A stretch of DNA of 19,360 nt from Rickettsia typhi (GCA_945878495.1 CAMCTP010000010.1:1-19360); one strand, 5' to 3'. Positions 1 through 7,807 are shown, counted from the first letter of the stretch. The notes: a model not told the origin generated them from the sequence alone. Program-made: numbers and translations.

Positions 1-56
1 AGAGCGCTTCCTTGGTAAGGAAGAGGTCGCGGGTTCAATTCCCGCAAACAGCACCA
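1..56 (+). tRNA. tRNA-Thr (GGT anticodon), 3' part
   Basis: The window opens inside a tRNA gene. Visible are the end of the D arm, an anticodon arm with stem CTTCC/GGAAG around loop TTGGTAA (anticodon GGT, reading ACC and ACT threonine codons), a short variable region, a T arm with stem GCGGG/CCCGC around TTCAATT, the acceptor strand AAACAGC, discriminator A and an encoded CCA ending at 56. The 5' acceptor strand and most of the D arm lie left of the window. The identity rests on the anticodon. The acceptor half and discriminator A are compatible with tRNA-Thr. Confidence 0.93.
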
Positions 57-80
57 GTATTGATAAAATTTTAGCTTTTT

Positions 81-395
81 ATGCGAAAAATATATATCTT
101 ATTCCCAGTATTTACTTTACTGATAAGTTCATGCGTTACTAAAAAAAAATATGAAGCAAGCTTGAATAGCTGGGTTGGTAGGACAGAGTCTGAATTGGTT
201 ACAAAGTGGGGTGCGCCAAGTAATAATTATACAACAGAGGATGGGCTAAAAGTTTTGTCATACTCTGAATCAGGAATCTATATGAATAAATATGGCGGCG
301 GAACTCTATCTTGTACAGCAACTTTTATTATTAATGCCAAGGAGAAACGGGTGATAAAATGGACATACAAGGGTAACGATTGCTATGATTTTTAG
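81..395 (+). CDS. small outer-membrane-type lipoprotein of unknown function
   Basis: This gene encodes a 104-residue protein that begins with a lipoprotein signal peptide: basic MRK, a hydrophobic stretch, then the lipobox ISSC, so Cys18 would be lipidated and become the mature N-terminus. The mature part has a segment SWVGRTESELVTKWGAP (about 30-46), a pattern common in small proteobacterial lipoproteins that resemble the SmpA/BamE fold, followed by two cysteines (about 78 and 101) that might form a disulphide. The residue after the lipid Cys is Val, not Asp, so there is no inner-membrane retention signal of the E. coli type. It starts 25 bases after the tRNA and has no visible Shine-Dalgarno site. 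The lipoprotein call is sound; the cellular role is unknown. Confidence 0.75.
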   Translation: MRKIYILFPVFTLLISSCVTKKKYEASLNSWVGRTESELVTKWGAPSNNYTTEDGLKVLSYSESGIYMNKYGGGTLSCTATFIINAKEKRVIKWTYKGNDCYDF

Positions 396-463
396 TTAAA
401 ATATATCAGTAATTATTAGAGTATGCAAGATGTCAATACAAGATTTGAATTGGTTTATACTAT

Positions 464-1558
464 CTAAAAACAAGCTTCAAGCTCTTTTGCAATCAAATCT
501 CCAATTTCGCTTGTTGAAACAAATTTATCACTATTGCCTTTGATGTCAGCAGTTCTAATTCCTGACGCTAAAACATTTTTCACAGCTTGTTCAATTTTAT
601 CTGATATAGAGTTTTGATTTAAGGAATATTTATATGCCATTGCCAAAGATAATATCATGGCAATTGGGTTTGCAAGAGACTTACCAGCTATATCAGGAGC
701 TGATCCATGAATTGGTTCGTATAGGGCAGTTTTTTTATCGCCCATATTTCCAATTGAAGCCGACGCAAGCATGCCGATTGAGCCAGTCAATTGAGATCCA
801 AGATCTGACAATATATCGCCAAACATATTTTCCACAACCAAGACATCGTATTTTTTTGGACACTTTACCAACTCCATTGCCATGGCATCAACGTACATGT
901 GGGAAAGTTCGACATCGGGATGATTTTTTGAATCTTGAATCGCTGTATCTCTCCATAATTTCATTACCGCAAGAACATTCGCTTTATCAACAGAGCAAAG
1001 CTTTCCGCTGCGTTTTTCGGCAAGTTCAAATGCAACTTTTAATATTCTGCTAATTTCTGATTGTTTGTAAAACATTGTATTGTATCCGGCTTTTTCACCA
1101 TCTTTTTCGGATATACCTCTTGGTTCCCCAAAATACAATCCACCAACCAATTCCCTGACGATCATTAGGTCAAGCCCAGATATAATCTCTTTTTTCAACG
1201 GTGAAGCATCAGCCAATTCTTCAAAAACTTTTATAGGTCGGAGATTGGCAAATAAATTCATATCTTTTCTGATTTTTAGCAAGCCGGCTTCTGGTCTTTT
1301 GTCTGTTTCAAGGTTATCCCATTTTGACCCACCAACTGCACCAAGTAGAACAAAATCAGCTTCAATTGATTTTTTGATTGTTGCATCTGATATTGGAGAA
1401 CCCGCTGAATCAATTGCGATTCCACCTATAAGATAGTCTTCTGTCTCAATTTTAACATCTGTTTTTTTGTTTATAATTGATATAATTTTCTTTGCCTCGT
1501 GCATTACCTCAGGTCCTATACCATCACCTGCTAAACATATCACTTTATGATTTTTCAT
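464..1558 (-). CDS. leuB: 3-isopropylmalate dehydrogenase
   Basis: LeuB oxidatively decarboxylates 3-isopropylmalate to 2-oxoisocaproate with NAD+, the third step of leucine synthesis, in the cytoplasm. At 364 residues it has the usual length. Visible motifs are GDGIGPEV (11-18), LLGAVGG (71-77), the substrate arginines in NLFANLRP (R107) and IVREL (R135), catalytic Tyr142 in GGLYFGEPRG, Lys192 in SVDKANV, metal-binding Asp224, Asp248 and Asp252 (VENMFGDILSD), and the NAD+ site EPIHGSAPDIAGK (281-293). No key residue is missing. The enzyme could also serve 3-methylmalate if the neighbouring LeuA-like enzyme makes citramalate. It is transcribed divergently from ilvB across a 185-base gap and has its own promoter candidate. 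Confidence 0.96.
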   Translation of the reverse strand: MKNHKVICLAGDGIGPEVMHEAKKIISIINKKTDVKIETEDYLIGGIAIDSAGSPISDATIKKSIEADFVLLGAVGGSKWDNLETDKRPEAGLLKIRKDMNLFANLRPIKVFEELADASPLKKEIISGLDLMIVRELVGGLYFGEPRGISEKDGEKAGYNTMFYKQSEISRILKVAFELAEKRSGKLCSVDKANVLAVMKLWRDTAIQDSKNHPDVELSHMYVDAMAMELVKCPKKYDVLVVENMFGDILSDLGSQLTGSIGMLASASIGNMGDKKTALYEPIHGSAPDIAGKSLANPIAMILSLAMAYKYSLNQNSISDKIEQAVKNVLASGIRTADIKGNSDKFVSTSEIGDLIAKELEACF

Positions 1559-1589
1559 ATATTAAAAAATATCTTGACAATTATTTACA

Positions 1590-1617
1590 ATGATAATTTT
1601 TTAGTGCAAAAAGTCAA
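1590..1617 (-). promoter_or_regulatory. candidate leuB promoter
   Basis: Read on the minus strand, TTGACT (-35, 1612-1617) and TATCAT (-10, 1590-1595) are separated by 16 bases, a 5/6 match to each sigma70-type box. The predicted start near 1583 gives a leader of about 25 bases. There is no Shine-Dalgarno site before the leuB ATG. The region is AT-rich, so chance matches are possible. Confidence 0.5.
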
Positions 1618-1630
1618 GTTTTATTTTTTT

Positions 1631-1735
1631 ATGAACAGCAATTATTTTGATCAATATCAACCTCAGGACTCAAAATTTTCTGTTTCAATTCTGGTAAAAT
1701 CTCTCGTCATTACACTTTAAAAATCCTGTTTTTTT
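1631..1735 (+). promoter_or_regulatory. possible leader peptide and attenuator-like region before ilvB
   Basis: A 29-codon ORF (1631-1720) starts with ATG and ends 23 bases before ilvB. Its last 13 residues read SVSILVKSLVITL, of which 8 are Val, Ile or Leu, the end products of the pathway. After the stop, TCCTG (1724-1728) is followed by seven T (1729-1735) and can pair with CAGGA at 1664-1668 inside the ORF. This resembles ribosome-mediated attenuation of ilv operons. Against it, the pairing has only five base pairs with a long loop, and the ORF has no Shine-Dalgarno site. It may simply be a chance ORF. Confidence 0.28.
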
Positions 1736-1743
1736 GTTGATTT

Positions 1744-3447
1744 ATGCAAAAAAACGGAGCAGATATAATCTTGCAAGCACTATTGAACAGTGGCGTTGAT
1801 ACTGTATTTGGGTATCCTGGTGGAGCAGCTTTACATTTGTATGACGCAATACACAGAAGCGGAAAAATAAAACATGTATTATTTTGTCACGAACAAGCAG
1901 CAGTTCATGCGGCCGAAGGGTACGCAAGATCAACTGGAAAAATAGGAGTGGTAATTTTAACCTCAGGACCGGGCGCAACAAATGGCGTTACTGGAATAGC
2001 GGATGCCATGCTTGATTCAACGCCTTTACTTATTATAACATCGCAGGTTTTGTCTCATTTGATAGGTACGGACGCTTTTCAGGAGGCTGACGTTGTTGGG
2101 ATAACAAAACCGATAACAAAGCACAATGAGGTGGTAATGAGCACTGAGGAGATTTATTCAAAGGTAATAAATGGAATAAAAATCGCAACAAGTGGAAGGC
2201 AAGGCCCAGTATTGCTTGATATACCAAAGGATTTTCAAGGAAAGTTAATAGATTTTAATCCAGCTAATGAGGAATCGAATATAATAGCAAATAACCACTT
2301 TACCGATATTAGCGAATCTGATATCAAAAAAGCCGTAGAGTTAATGCAACAAGCAAGAAGACCTCTGTTTTATTGTGGAGGTGGAGTTGTATCATCCGGT
2401 GAATTTGCCGTTGAGAAATTGAGAGAGTTGGTTAAAAAAAGCAAATTTCCGATAACAACTACTTTAATGGGCTTGGGATGTTTTCCTCCCGAAGATGAAC
2501 AAAGTTTGCACATGGTTGGGATGCACGGTAGTTATGAAGCTAATCTTGCGATGTATGAAGCGGATCTTTTAATTGCAATAGGAGTTCGTTTCGACGACAG
2601 AGTAACGGCAAAGCTTGCTAGCTTTTCACCAAATTCTAAAAAAATCCACATTGATATTGATGGAAAAGAAATCAATAAAAATGTTAAGGTTGATCTTGGT
2701 ATCTTGGCGGATTGTGGGGTTGTCGTTGATAAAATTTTGCAAAAATTTGACAAAAGCGAGAGCGATTTATCAGATTGGTGGCATAGAATTGAAAAATGGA
2801 GGAGTCAAGATTGCTTTAAGTATAATCAACAAGAGGGTAGTGATATTAAGGCGGAATTTGCACTTGATAGATTGTACGAATTGACAAAAACCCGTGATAT
2901 TTATTTTACTACAGATGTTGGTCAGCATCAAATGTGGGCGGCTCAATATTTAAAAACAGATAAGCCACAGCATTTTATAACATCTGGAGGCTTGGGTACC
3001 ATGGGTTATGGTTTTCCGGCAGCAATAGGTGCAAAAATAGCCAATCCAAACAGCGATGTCGTGTGCATTACCGGTGAGGGATCTTTTATGATGAACATGC
3101 AGGAGTTAGCAACCGTTGCAAGATATCGATTACCTGTAAAGATAATGATGTTAAATAATAACTATCTTGGCATGGTTCGTCAATGGCAGGAAATGTTTTA
3201 TGATAGTCGATATACCGAGGTTGATTTTGAGCAGATAACGCCTGACTTTGTTGCCTTGGCAGCAGCATTTGGAATAAAAGCGAGATTTGTCGATAGCGTC
3301 AAAGAGGTTGATTCTGGGATAGCGGAGATGATGGAGGCAAATGAGCCATATTTCTTAATTGTAAAAACCGAAAGATCTGGAAATGTATATCCAATGATAG
3401 CTCCGGGTTGCGGGCATAACGAAATTTTACTGAATAAGAATGAGTAA
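1744..3447 (+). CDS. ilvB: acetolactate synthase, large (catalytic) subunit
   Basis: This thiamine-diphosphate enzyme condenses pyruvate with pyruvate or 2-oxobutyrate, the first common step of valine, leucine and isoleucine synthesis. At 567 residues it has family length. The N-terminal PYR domain carries FGYPGGA (22-28) and catalytic Glu50 in CHEQAAVHAAEGYAR. The middle domain follows, then the C-terminal PP domain with the ThDP/Mg motif beginning GEGSF (444-448) and ending LNNNYLGMVRQWQ (470-482). The usual GDG is GEG here. The gene leads a plus-strand operon and overlaps leuA by eight bases. No regulatory small subunit (ilvH/ilvN) follows, which is unusual. The symbol could equally be ilvI or ilvG; the biosynthetic rather than catabolic type is inferred from the ilv/leu context. 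Confidence 0.95.
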   Translation: MQKNGADIILQALLNSGVDTVFGYPGGAALHLYDAIHRSGKIKHVLFCHEQAAVHAAEGYARSTGKIGVVILTSGPGATNGVTGIADAMLDSTPLLIITSQVLSHLIGTDAFQEADVVGITKPITKHNEVVMSTEEIYSKVINGIKIATSGRQGPVLLDIPKDFQGKLIDFNPANEESNIIANNHFTDISESDIKKAVELMQQARRPLFYCGGGVVSSGEFAVEKLRELVKKSKFPITTTLMGLGCFPPEDEQSLHMVGMHGSYEANLAMYEADLLIAIGVRFDDRVTAKLASFSPNSKKIHIDIDGKEINKNVKVDLGILADCGVVVDKILQKFDKSESDLSDWWHRIEKWRSQDCFKYNQQEGSDIKAEFALDRLYELTKTRDIYFTTDVGQHQMWAAQYLKTDKPQHFITSGGLGTMGYGFPAAIGAKIANPNSDVVCITGEGSFMMNMQELATVARYRLPVKIMMLNNNYLGMVRQWQEMFYDSRYTEVDFEQITPDFVALAAAFGIKARFVDSVKEVDSGIAEMMEANEPYFLIVKTERSGNVYPMIAPGCGHNEILLNKNE

Positions 3448-4972
3448 AATGAAGCCAAAGATTAAGATTTTTGACACAACGCTAAGAGATGGAGAGCAAA
3501 CATCAAATGTATCTTTTTCTCCCGATGAGAAGCTAATTATAGCAGAGAATTTGCTATCAGTACTAAAATTTGACAGAGTTGAAATAGGTTCGTGCAGGGT
3601 TTCGGAGAAAGAGCTTCAGGCTATAAAAAAAATTTCAGAGTGGGCTGAGAAAAATGGTTTTATCGATCAGGTTGAGGTTCTATCTTTTACGGATTATACC
3701 AAGTCAATAGATTGGTTATTGCAAACAGAGTGCAGAAAAATAAATTTACTCACCAAAGGTTCACTAAAACATTGCGAAATGCAATTGAAAAAAACGCCAC
3801 AAGAGCATTGGGATGATGTTGAGCAAACCCTAGAATATGCCGAATTAAAAGGCATGAAATATAGCATTTATCTTGAAGATTGGTCTCGTGGAATTCAAGA
3901 ATCTCCGGACTATGTATGGTTGATGATTGAGCGATTGTCAAAATTAAATCCACAAAGTCTCATTCTATGCGATACAATGGGAATTTTAAATCCATGGAAG
4001 ACGCAGGAGTTAGTAAATGATGTTGTGGACAAATTTCCTAATCAAAACTTTGATTTTCATTGTCATAACGATTATGGCTTTGCAGTTGCAAATTCAATTT
4101 ATGCTGTTAAATCCGGTATTGATTGCGTACATGGTAGTATTAATGGGCTTGGCGAAAGAGCTGGAAATACAAATTTGATAGAATTTTGCGTTGCCTTAAA
4201 AGATCATCTTGGTTTTAATGGCTTTGCTGAGGAAAACTTTGCCTTGATATCTGGTATAATTGAAAGATTTTCCGGTAAAAAAATATCGCACAACATGCCG
4301 ATTGTCGGTAGGGATGTATTTACGCAAACAGCCGGAATACACGCAGACGGTGATAATAAGGGTGATTTGTACAAATCAAATCTAAAGCCTGAAAGGTTTA
4401 ACAGGAATATTGAATATTCTCTCGGTAAAATGTCTGGTAGAGGAAATCTGGAAATGAATTTACGAAATCTTGGAATTATTTTAACCGCCGAGCAAAAACA
4501 AATTGTATTGGCTAAAATTGTTGAAATGGCTGATGCAAAAAAAGTGATCACAAAAGACGATCTTCCGTTTATAATAGCCGATATTACCGGTCAAGATACG
4601 GAGCAGAAAATTTTCGAAGTTGTGGATTTTGTTATCACGTCAACCAGTGGCTTATCACCAACAGCGAATATAAAAATTAAGTATCAAGATCAGGAGTATT
4701 CTCAGTCTGTATCGGGAAATGGAGGATATGACGCATTTATGCAGGCACTGTCAAAAATTGCAAAAAAAGCTGATTTTATGATACCAAAATTGATTGATTT
4801 TGAGGTTAGTATACCACGAGGCGGTAGCACAAATGCTTTGGTGGAGACTGTAATTTCTTGGCAAGATGGAATTACAACAAGTGGAACTATGCCTGATCAA
4901 ATAACATCTTGCATTAGAGCAACTGAAAAAGCGATAAATATATTTGAAAAAAAGAAAGCATATGTATTATAA
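3440..4972 (+). CDS. leuA: LeuA2-type alpha-isopropylmalate (or citramalate) synthase
   Basis: The enzyme condenses acetyl-CoA with a 2-oxo acid; 2-oxoisovalerate, giving 2-isopropylmalate for leucine, is most likely. The 510 residues begin with the HMGL-like TIM barrel: DTTLRDGEQ (12-20), metal-binding HCHND (207-211) and NGLGERAGN (235-243). The C-terminal part (about 395-505) is a LeuA allosteric dimer domain with GNGGYDA, PRGGSTNA and a GTMPDQITSCIRATEKA helix. The sequence resembles the LeuA2 branch better than the classical E. coli enzyme. Citramalate synthase activity (pyruvate as acceptor, an isoleucine route) cannot be excluded from motifs. The start may be ATG 3440, overlapping ilvB, or ATG 3449 just after its stop. 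Translation is probably coupled to ilvB. Confidence 0.88.
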   Translation: MSKMKPKIKIFDTTLRDGEQTSNVSFSPDEKLIIAENLLSVLKFDRVEIGSCRVSEKELQAIKKISEWAEKNGFIDQVEVLSFTDYTKSIDWLLQTECRKINLLTKGSLKHCEMQLKKTPQEHWDDVEQTLEYAELKGMKYSIYLEDWSRGIQESPDYVWLMIERLSKLNPQSLILCDTMGILNPWKTQELVNDVVDKFPNQNFDFHCHNDYGFAVANSIYAVKSGIDCVHGSINGLGERAGNTNLIEFCVALKDHLGFNGFAEENFALISGIIERFSGKKISHNMPIVGRDVFTQTAGIHADGDNKGDLYKSNLKPERFNRNIEYSLGKMSGRGNLEMNLRNLGIILTAEQKQIVLAKIVEMADAKKVITKDDLPFIIADITGQDTEQKIFEVVDFVITSTSGLSPTANIKIKYQDQEYSQSVSGNGGYDAFMQALSKIAKKADFMIPKLIDFEVSIPRGGSTNALVETVISWQDGITTSGTMPDQITSCIRATEKAINIFEKKKAYVL

Positions 4973-5798
4973 ATATTTATTCAATAAAATAGTAAGATCG
5001 TTTTGCATCGACAAGGACATTCAGCAAAAAAAACTACTAGTTTCGTACAAAAAACTTGACGAGAAATCCTTAAAATTTGAATTGTTTAAAAAGCTACAGG
5101 AAGAGGCAAATGAGGTTTGCGTAGCGGACAATAGAAGTGAATTAATCGAGGAAATTGCCGATGTTTATGAGGTTATTGATGCAATTTTAGCGGCAAATAC
5201 AATTGACAAAAATGAGATTTTAGATGCTCAAGCTGCAAAGAGGTTAGTGAGAGGTGATTTTTACGACGGATATTTTATTGATCACATAGAGTACGATGAT
5301 CAAAATCCATTGCATCATTCGTCCTTGGCGTATGTTGCTGATAAAAAAGATGGAGATAAATATAAATTGGTTGATAAGTATGATTTTCATGTTGTTGACT
5401 GTATAATTAAAAATGAGAGAAATGAGATTTATGTTCAAAAAAGATCAAACACTAGAGCTGACTATCCAAATCAATGGGAGTTGGTTGGCGGAAAGATTGA
5501 AACCGGTGAAAGCTTTAAAGACGCTATAAAACGAGAGCTAAAAGAGGAGACAAACCTTGATTTAAAGAATATTGTCGGTCTTATTCATCAAGGAGAATTT
5601 TGCGTGCGTGGGAAAAATTTTTCGTATAGTGTATTTGAAATTAGCGTTGAAAATTGGACAAATTTCAAACTTGAAGATGGCAAGGCGAGTGAATATCAAT
5701 GGATAGGAGTCGATAAAATAGATATTTTAAAAAAGACAGAAGAAGATGGATCTGAAAGCCCAGTTTATACTGCGGCGAAGAAATTTTATGGCATATAG
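4962..5798 (+). CDS. MazG-like pyrophosphohydrolase / Nudix hydrolase fusion
   Basis: The 278-residue protein joins two nucleotide-pyrophosphatase folds. Residues about 1-110 resemble the all-alpha NTP pyrophosphohydrolase (MazG / phosphoribosyl-ATP pyrophosphatase-like) group: an FNKIVRS start, then E48xxE51 and E64xxD67, the Mg-binding ExxE...ExxD pattern. Residues about 140-278 form a Nudix domain whose box starts at Gly177: Glu183, then REL at 191-193, Glu195 and Glu196. Asn198 replaces the usual last Gly. Both catalytic motifs look usable, so hydrolysis of nucleotide or nucleoside-diphosphate metabolites (house-cleaning) is likely; the substrate is unknown. An in-frame TTG at 4944 exists, but ATG 4962, preceded by AAAGAAAG, is preferred. 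It overlaps leuA by 11 bases and its TAG overlaps the next GTG, so it belongs to the ilvB operon. Confidence 0.82.
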   Translation: MYYKYLFNKIVRSFCIDKDIQQKKLLVSYKKLDEKSLKFELFKKLQEEANEVCVADNRSELIEEIADVYEVIDAILAANTIDKNEILDAQAAKRLVRGDFYDGYFIDHIEYDDQNPLHHSSLAYVADKKDGDKYKLVDKYDFHVVDCIIKNERNEIYVQKRSNTRADYPNQWELVGGKIETGESFKDAIKRELKEETNLDLKNIVGLIHQGEFCVRGKNFSYSVFEISVENWTNFKLEDGKASEYQWIGVDKIDILKKTEEDGSESPVYTAAKKFYGI

Positions 5799-6508
5799 TG
5801 ATATTACTTGGGTCGGCATTTTTTATTGGATTTTTAATAACAAGCCTTTTTGGAAATGGAGGAGCAATTATTGCTTATGCTATACTTGCACCTTTTATGG
5901 ACATAAAATCCATAATTTTAACGAATATGTACGCAGGAGCCACAGCCAGTATATTTGTATTATTAACCGATAGAAAATCTGTAAATTTAAAGATTATTAA
6001 ATACGCTTTTAAATATTCTATTGTTGGCTTGATTGTGGGAATTTTGATCTTCAAAACCATAGAATCCAAATCTCTAATGTTACTTTATTCAATTTTTGTA
6101 ATATTGGTTGGCATAAATGGCATTGTTAGAAAAAATTTTAAAATTAATGCTTTTTGGTCAAAAATTTGCATGGTTATCGGAGGGTTTGCGGCTGGATTAT
6201 TTGGAATTGGAGGACCGGCTTTTAGTATTGGAGTTAGGAATAAAAGACTGAATAAGTCTGAAACAAGATCGACTTTAACTGTTATTTTTCTTGTATCAAA
6301 TATATTAAGAGGGATTGCATTTTTTGCAATTAAGGTTGACGGACTTCAAGATGTAGCTTCCAGGTGGTGGGTTGTTTTTCCGGTGTGCTGTGGAGTGCTG
6401 ATTGGCTATTTTTTCCATAAACGAATTTCGCAAAAAAAGTTTGACATTGCGGGAAACTGGATAATATTTATTTCTGGTATATTTTATTTTTTTAATAGCT
6501 TATCATGA
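5798..6508 (+). CDS. TSUP family (TauE/SafE-like) membrane permease
   Basis: This is a very hydrophobic 236-residue protein with about seven or eight predicted membrane segments. It has the internal two-fold repeat typical of the TSUP (DUF81) family: GFLITSLFGNGGAIIAYAIL near the N-terminus and GGFAAGLFGIGGP (about 128-140) starting the second half. TSUP members export or import sulphite, sulphoacetate, taurine breakdown products or other organosulphur anions across the inner membrane. The substrate here cannot be read from sequence. The start is GTG 5798, sharing one base with the preceding TAG; no in-frame ATG gives a better start. Its last codons overlap the next gene by ATGA. Location after the ilv/leu genes does not by itself define a transport role. 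Confidence 0.85.
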   Translation: MILLGSAFFIGFLITSLFGNGGAIIAYAILAPFMDIKSIILTNMYAGATASIFVLLTDRKSVNLKIIKYAFKYSIVGLIVGILIFKTIESKSLMLLYSIFVILVGINGIVRKNFKINAFWSKICMVIGGFAAGLFGIGGPAFSIGVRNKRLNKSETRSTLTVIFLVSNILRGIAFFAIKVDGLQDVASRWWVVFPVCCGVLIGYFFHKRISQKKFDIAGNWIIFISGIFYFFNSLS

Positions 6509-6954
6509 TTAAAATGGATGAAAGTTTTGAAATTAAAGCCGCTAAGGCTGAACATTGCGATCAAATTAAAATTTTATTAGATCAGCTTGGCTATCCATTA
6601 ACAAGAGAACAAATTAAAAGCAGACTTAATCTTTATAATGAAGATTTTCATAAATGCTTTCTTGGGTGCATTGGAGGAAATGTGGTTGGATTGATTGCTA
6701 TATCAATACGAGAACTATTCGTAATCGAGGGAAGAAAAATGTTTATCGAAGCTTTGGTTGTTGATGAAAATTTTAGAGGAAGAAATATTGGCGAGAAATT
6801 ATTAAAATTTGCAGAAGATTATGGACGAGAGATTGGTTGCTCAATTGTTGAATTAACCTCCGGAAAAAGAAGAGAAAAAGATGGTTCGCTTAGGTTTTAT
6901 AATAGGCTTGGGTATGGAGATCGAGATAAGAATTATTTGGGGAAGTATATTTAA
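6505..6954 (+). CDS. GNAT family N-acetyltransferase
   Basis: The protein has 149 residues with the GNAT fold: strand and helix near the N-terminus (IKAAKAEHCDQIKILLDQLGY), a central IEALVVDENFRGRNIGEKLL segment (81-100) with the acetyl-CoA pyrophosphate loop R91-G-R-N-I-G, and the C-terminal RFYNRLGY motif (130-137). It would transfer an acetyl group from acetyl-CoA to an amine; the acceptor (small molecule, drug or protein N-terminus) is unknown. The start overlaps the TSUP stop as ATGA, indicating translational coupling. It is the last gene of the overlapping run from ilvB. No recognisable terminator follows, only a TTGACA-led gap. Confidence 0.87.
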   Translation: MIKMDESFEIKAAKAEHCDQIKILLDQLGYPLTREQIKSRLNLYNEDFHKCFLGCIGGNVVGLIAISIRELFVIEGRKMFIEALVVDENFRGRNIGEKLLKFAEDYGREIGCSIVELTSGKRREKDGSLRFYNRLGYGDRDKNYLGKYI

Positions 6955-6960
6955 TAAAAG

Positions 6961-6985
6961 TTGACAATTATATAATTTATATATT
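6961..6985 (+). promoter_or_regulatory. candidate promoter for the beta-lactamase gene
   Basis: A perfect TTGACA (6961-6966) lies seven bases after the GNAT stop and is followed by TATATT (6980-6985). The 13-base spacer is short for a sigma70 promoter. A start near 6992 would exclude the upstream TTG codons and favour ATG 7011 with a leader of about 20 bases. Confidence 0.35.
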
Positions 6986-7010
6986 GTTGATTCAAATGTT
7001 GATAAAAGCT

Positions 7011-7802
7011 ATGAAAAAAATAATCTCTCTGTTTCTAGTATTTTTTGGATTAACGAGCTTTGCAAACGCAGAAAAAATCGACTGCATCATAGTAAAACAG
7101 GGCGATAAAACTATAATACAAGAAGGAAAAGATTGCGGTACTGCATATTCGCCAAATTCAAGTTTTAAAATTCCACTAGCTGTGATTGGCTTTGAAAGTG
7201 GAATTCTAAAGACTGCTCATAATCCAATTTGGAAAACGCAAAAACCGGTGACATTTTTAAAATATTTTCACGATGGTGAGCAGAGTCCTTCAAGTTGGAT
7301 GCGTTGGTCAATGCCATGGTATTCGCAAATTTTAACGCAAAAAATGGGAATGAAAAAATTTCAGGAATATATCAATCGTATGAATTATGGCAATATGGAT
7401 TTATCCGGTGATGCTAATAAGGGCAACGGGTTGACTGATTCTTGGCTGTCATCATCACTGAAAATCACGCCAATTCAGCAAGTGGAATTTATTGAAAAAT
7501 TGGCAAAAAATGCATTACCATTTTCAAAAATATCTCAAATAAAAGCAAAAGATTTACTAAAATTAATGGAGGCTGGATCTTGGAATGGATGGACCTTGCA
7601 TGGAAAAACCGGATCCAGTGATTTTGATAAAATTAATGTTAGAGAGGGTTATTTCGTTGGATTTGCAGAAAAAAATGGTGAAATTATTTCATTTGTCATT
7701 CATACGAGCGGAGATATTGGTGATAAAAATGCCAAAACTGGTGGATTGCAGGCGAAGAAGATTTTACTTGATAGGATGACTAAAGATGGCGTTTTTAATT
7801 AA
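7011..7802 (+). CDS. class D (OXA-type) beta-lactamase
   Basis: The product is a serine beta-lactamase that hydrolyses penicillins and related beta-lactams in the periplasm. Its 263 residues start with a Sec signal peptide (MKKIISL..., cleavage after ANA20). Class D motifs follow: SSFK with catalytic Ser50 and Lys53, FESGILKTAHNPIWK (61-75), YGN (126-128), DSWLSSSLKIT with the conserved Trp145, and KTG (199-201). The second active-site element, normally SxV, is Ser100-Met-Pro, so activity or spectrum may differ. In-frame TTG codons at 6984 and 6987 lengthen the ORF but would destroy the signal peptide layout, so ATG 7011 is chosen. The next Nudix gene starts five bases after the stop. A sensor-type or silent homologue is possible. 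Confidence 0.9.
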   Translation: MKKIISLFLVFFGLTSFANAEKIDCIIVKQGDKTIIQEGKDCGTAYSPNSSFKIPLAVIGFESGILKTAHNPIWKTQKPVTFLKYFHDGEQSPSSWMRWSMPWYSQILTQKMGMKKFQEYINRMNYGNMDLSGDANKGNGLTDSWLSSSLKITPIQQVEFIEKLAKNALPFSKISQIKAKDLLKLMEAGSWNGWTLHGKTGSSDFDKINVREGYFVGFAEKNGEIISFVIHTSGDIGDKNAKTGGLQAKKILLDRMTKDGVFN

Positions 7803-7807
7803 GCAAT

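Noticed and set aside
634..1436. Two plus-strand open frames of 118-139 codons opposite leuB
   Set aside because: They are antisense shadows of an intact leuB with all catalytic residues, and their translations look unlike real proteins.
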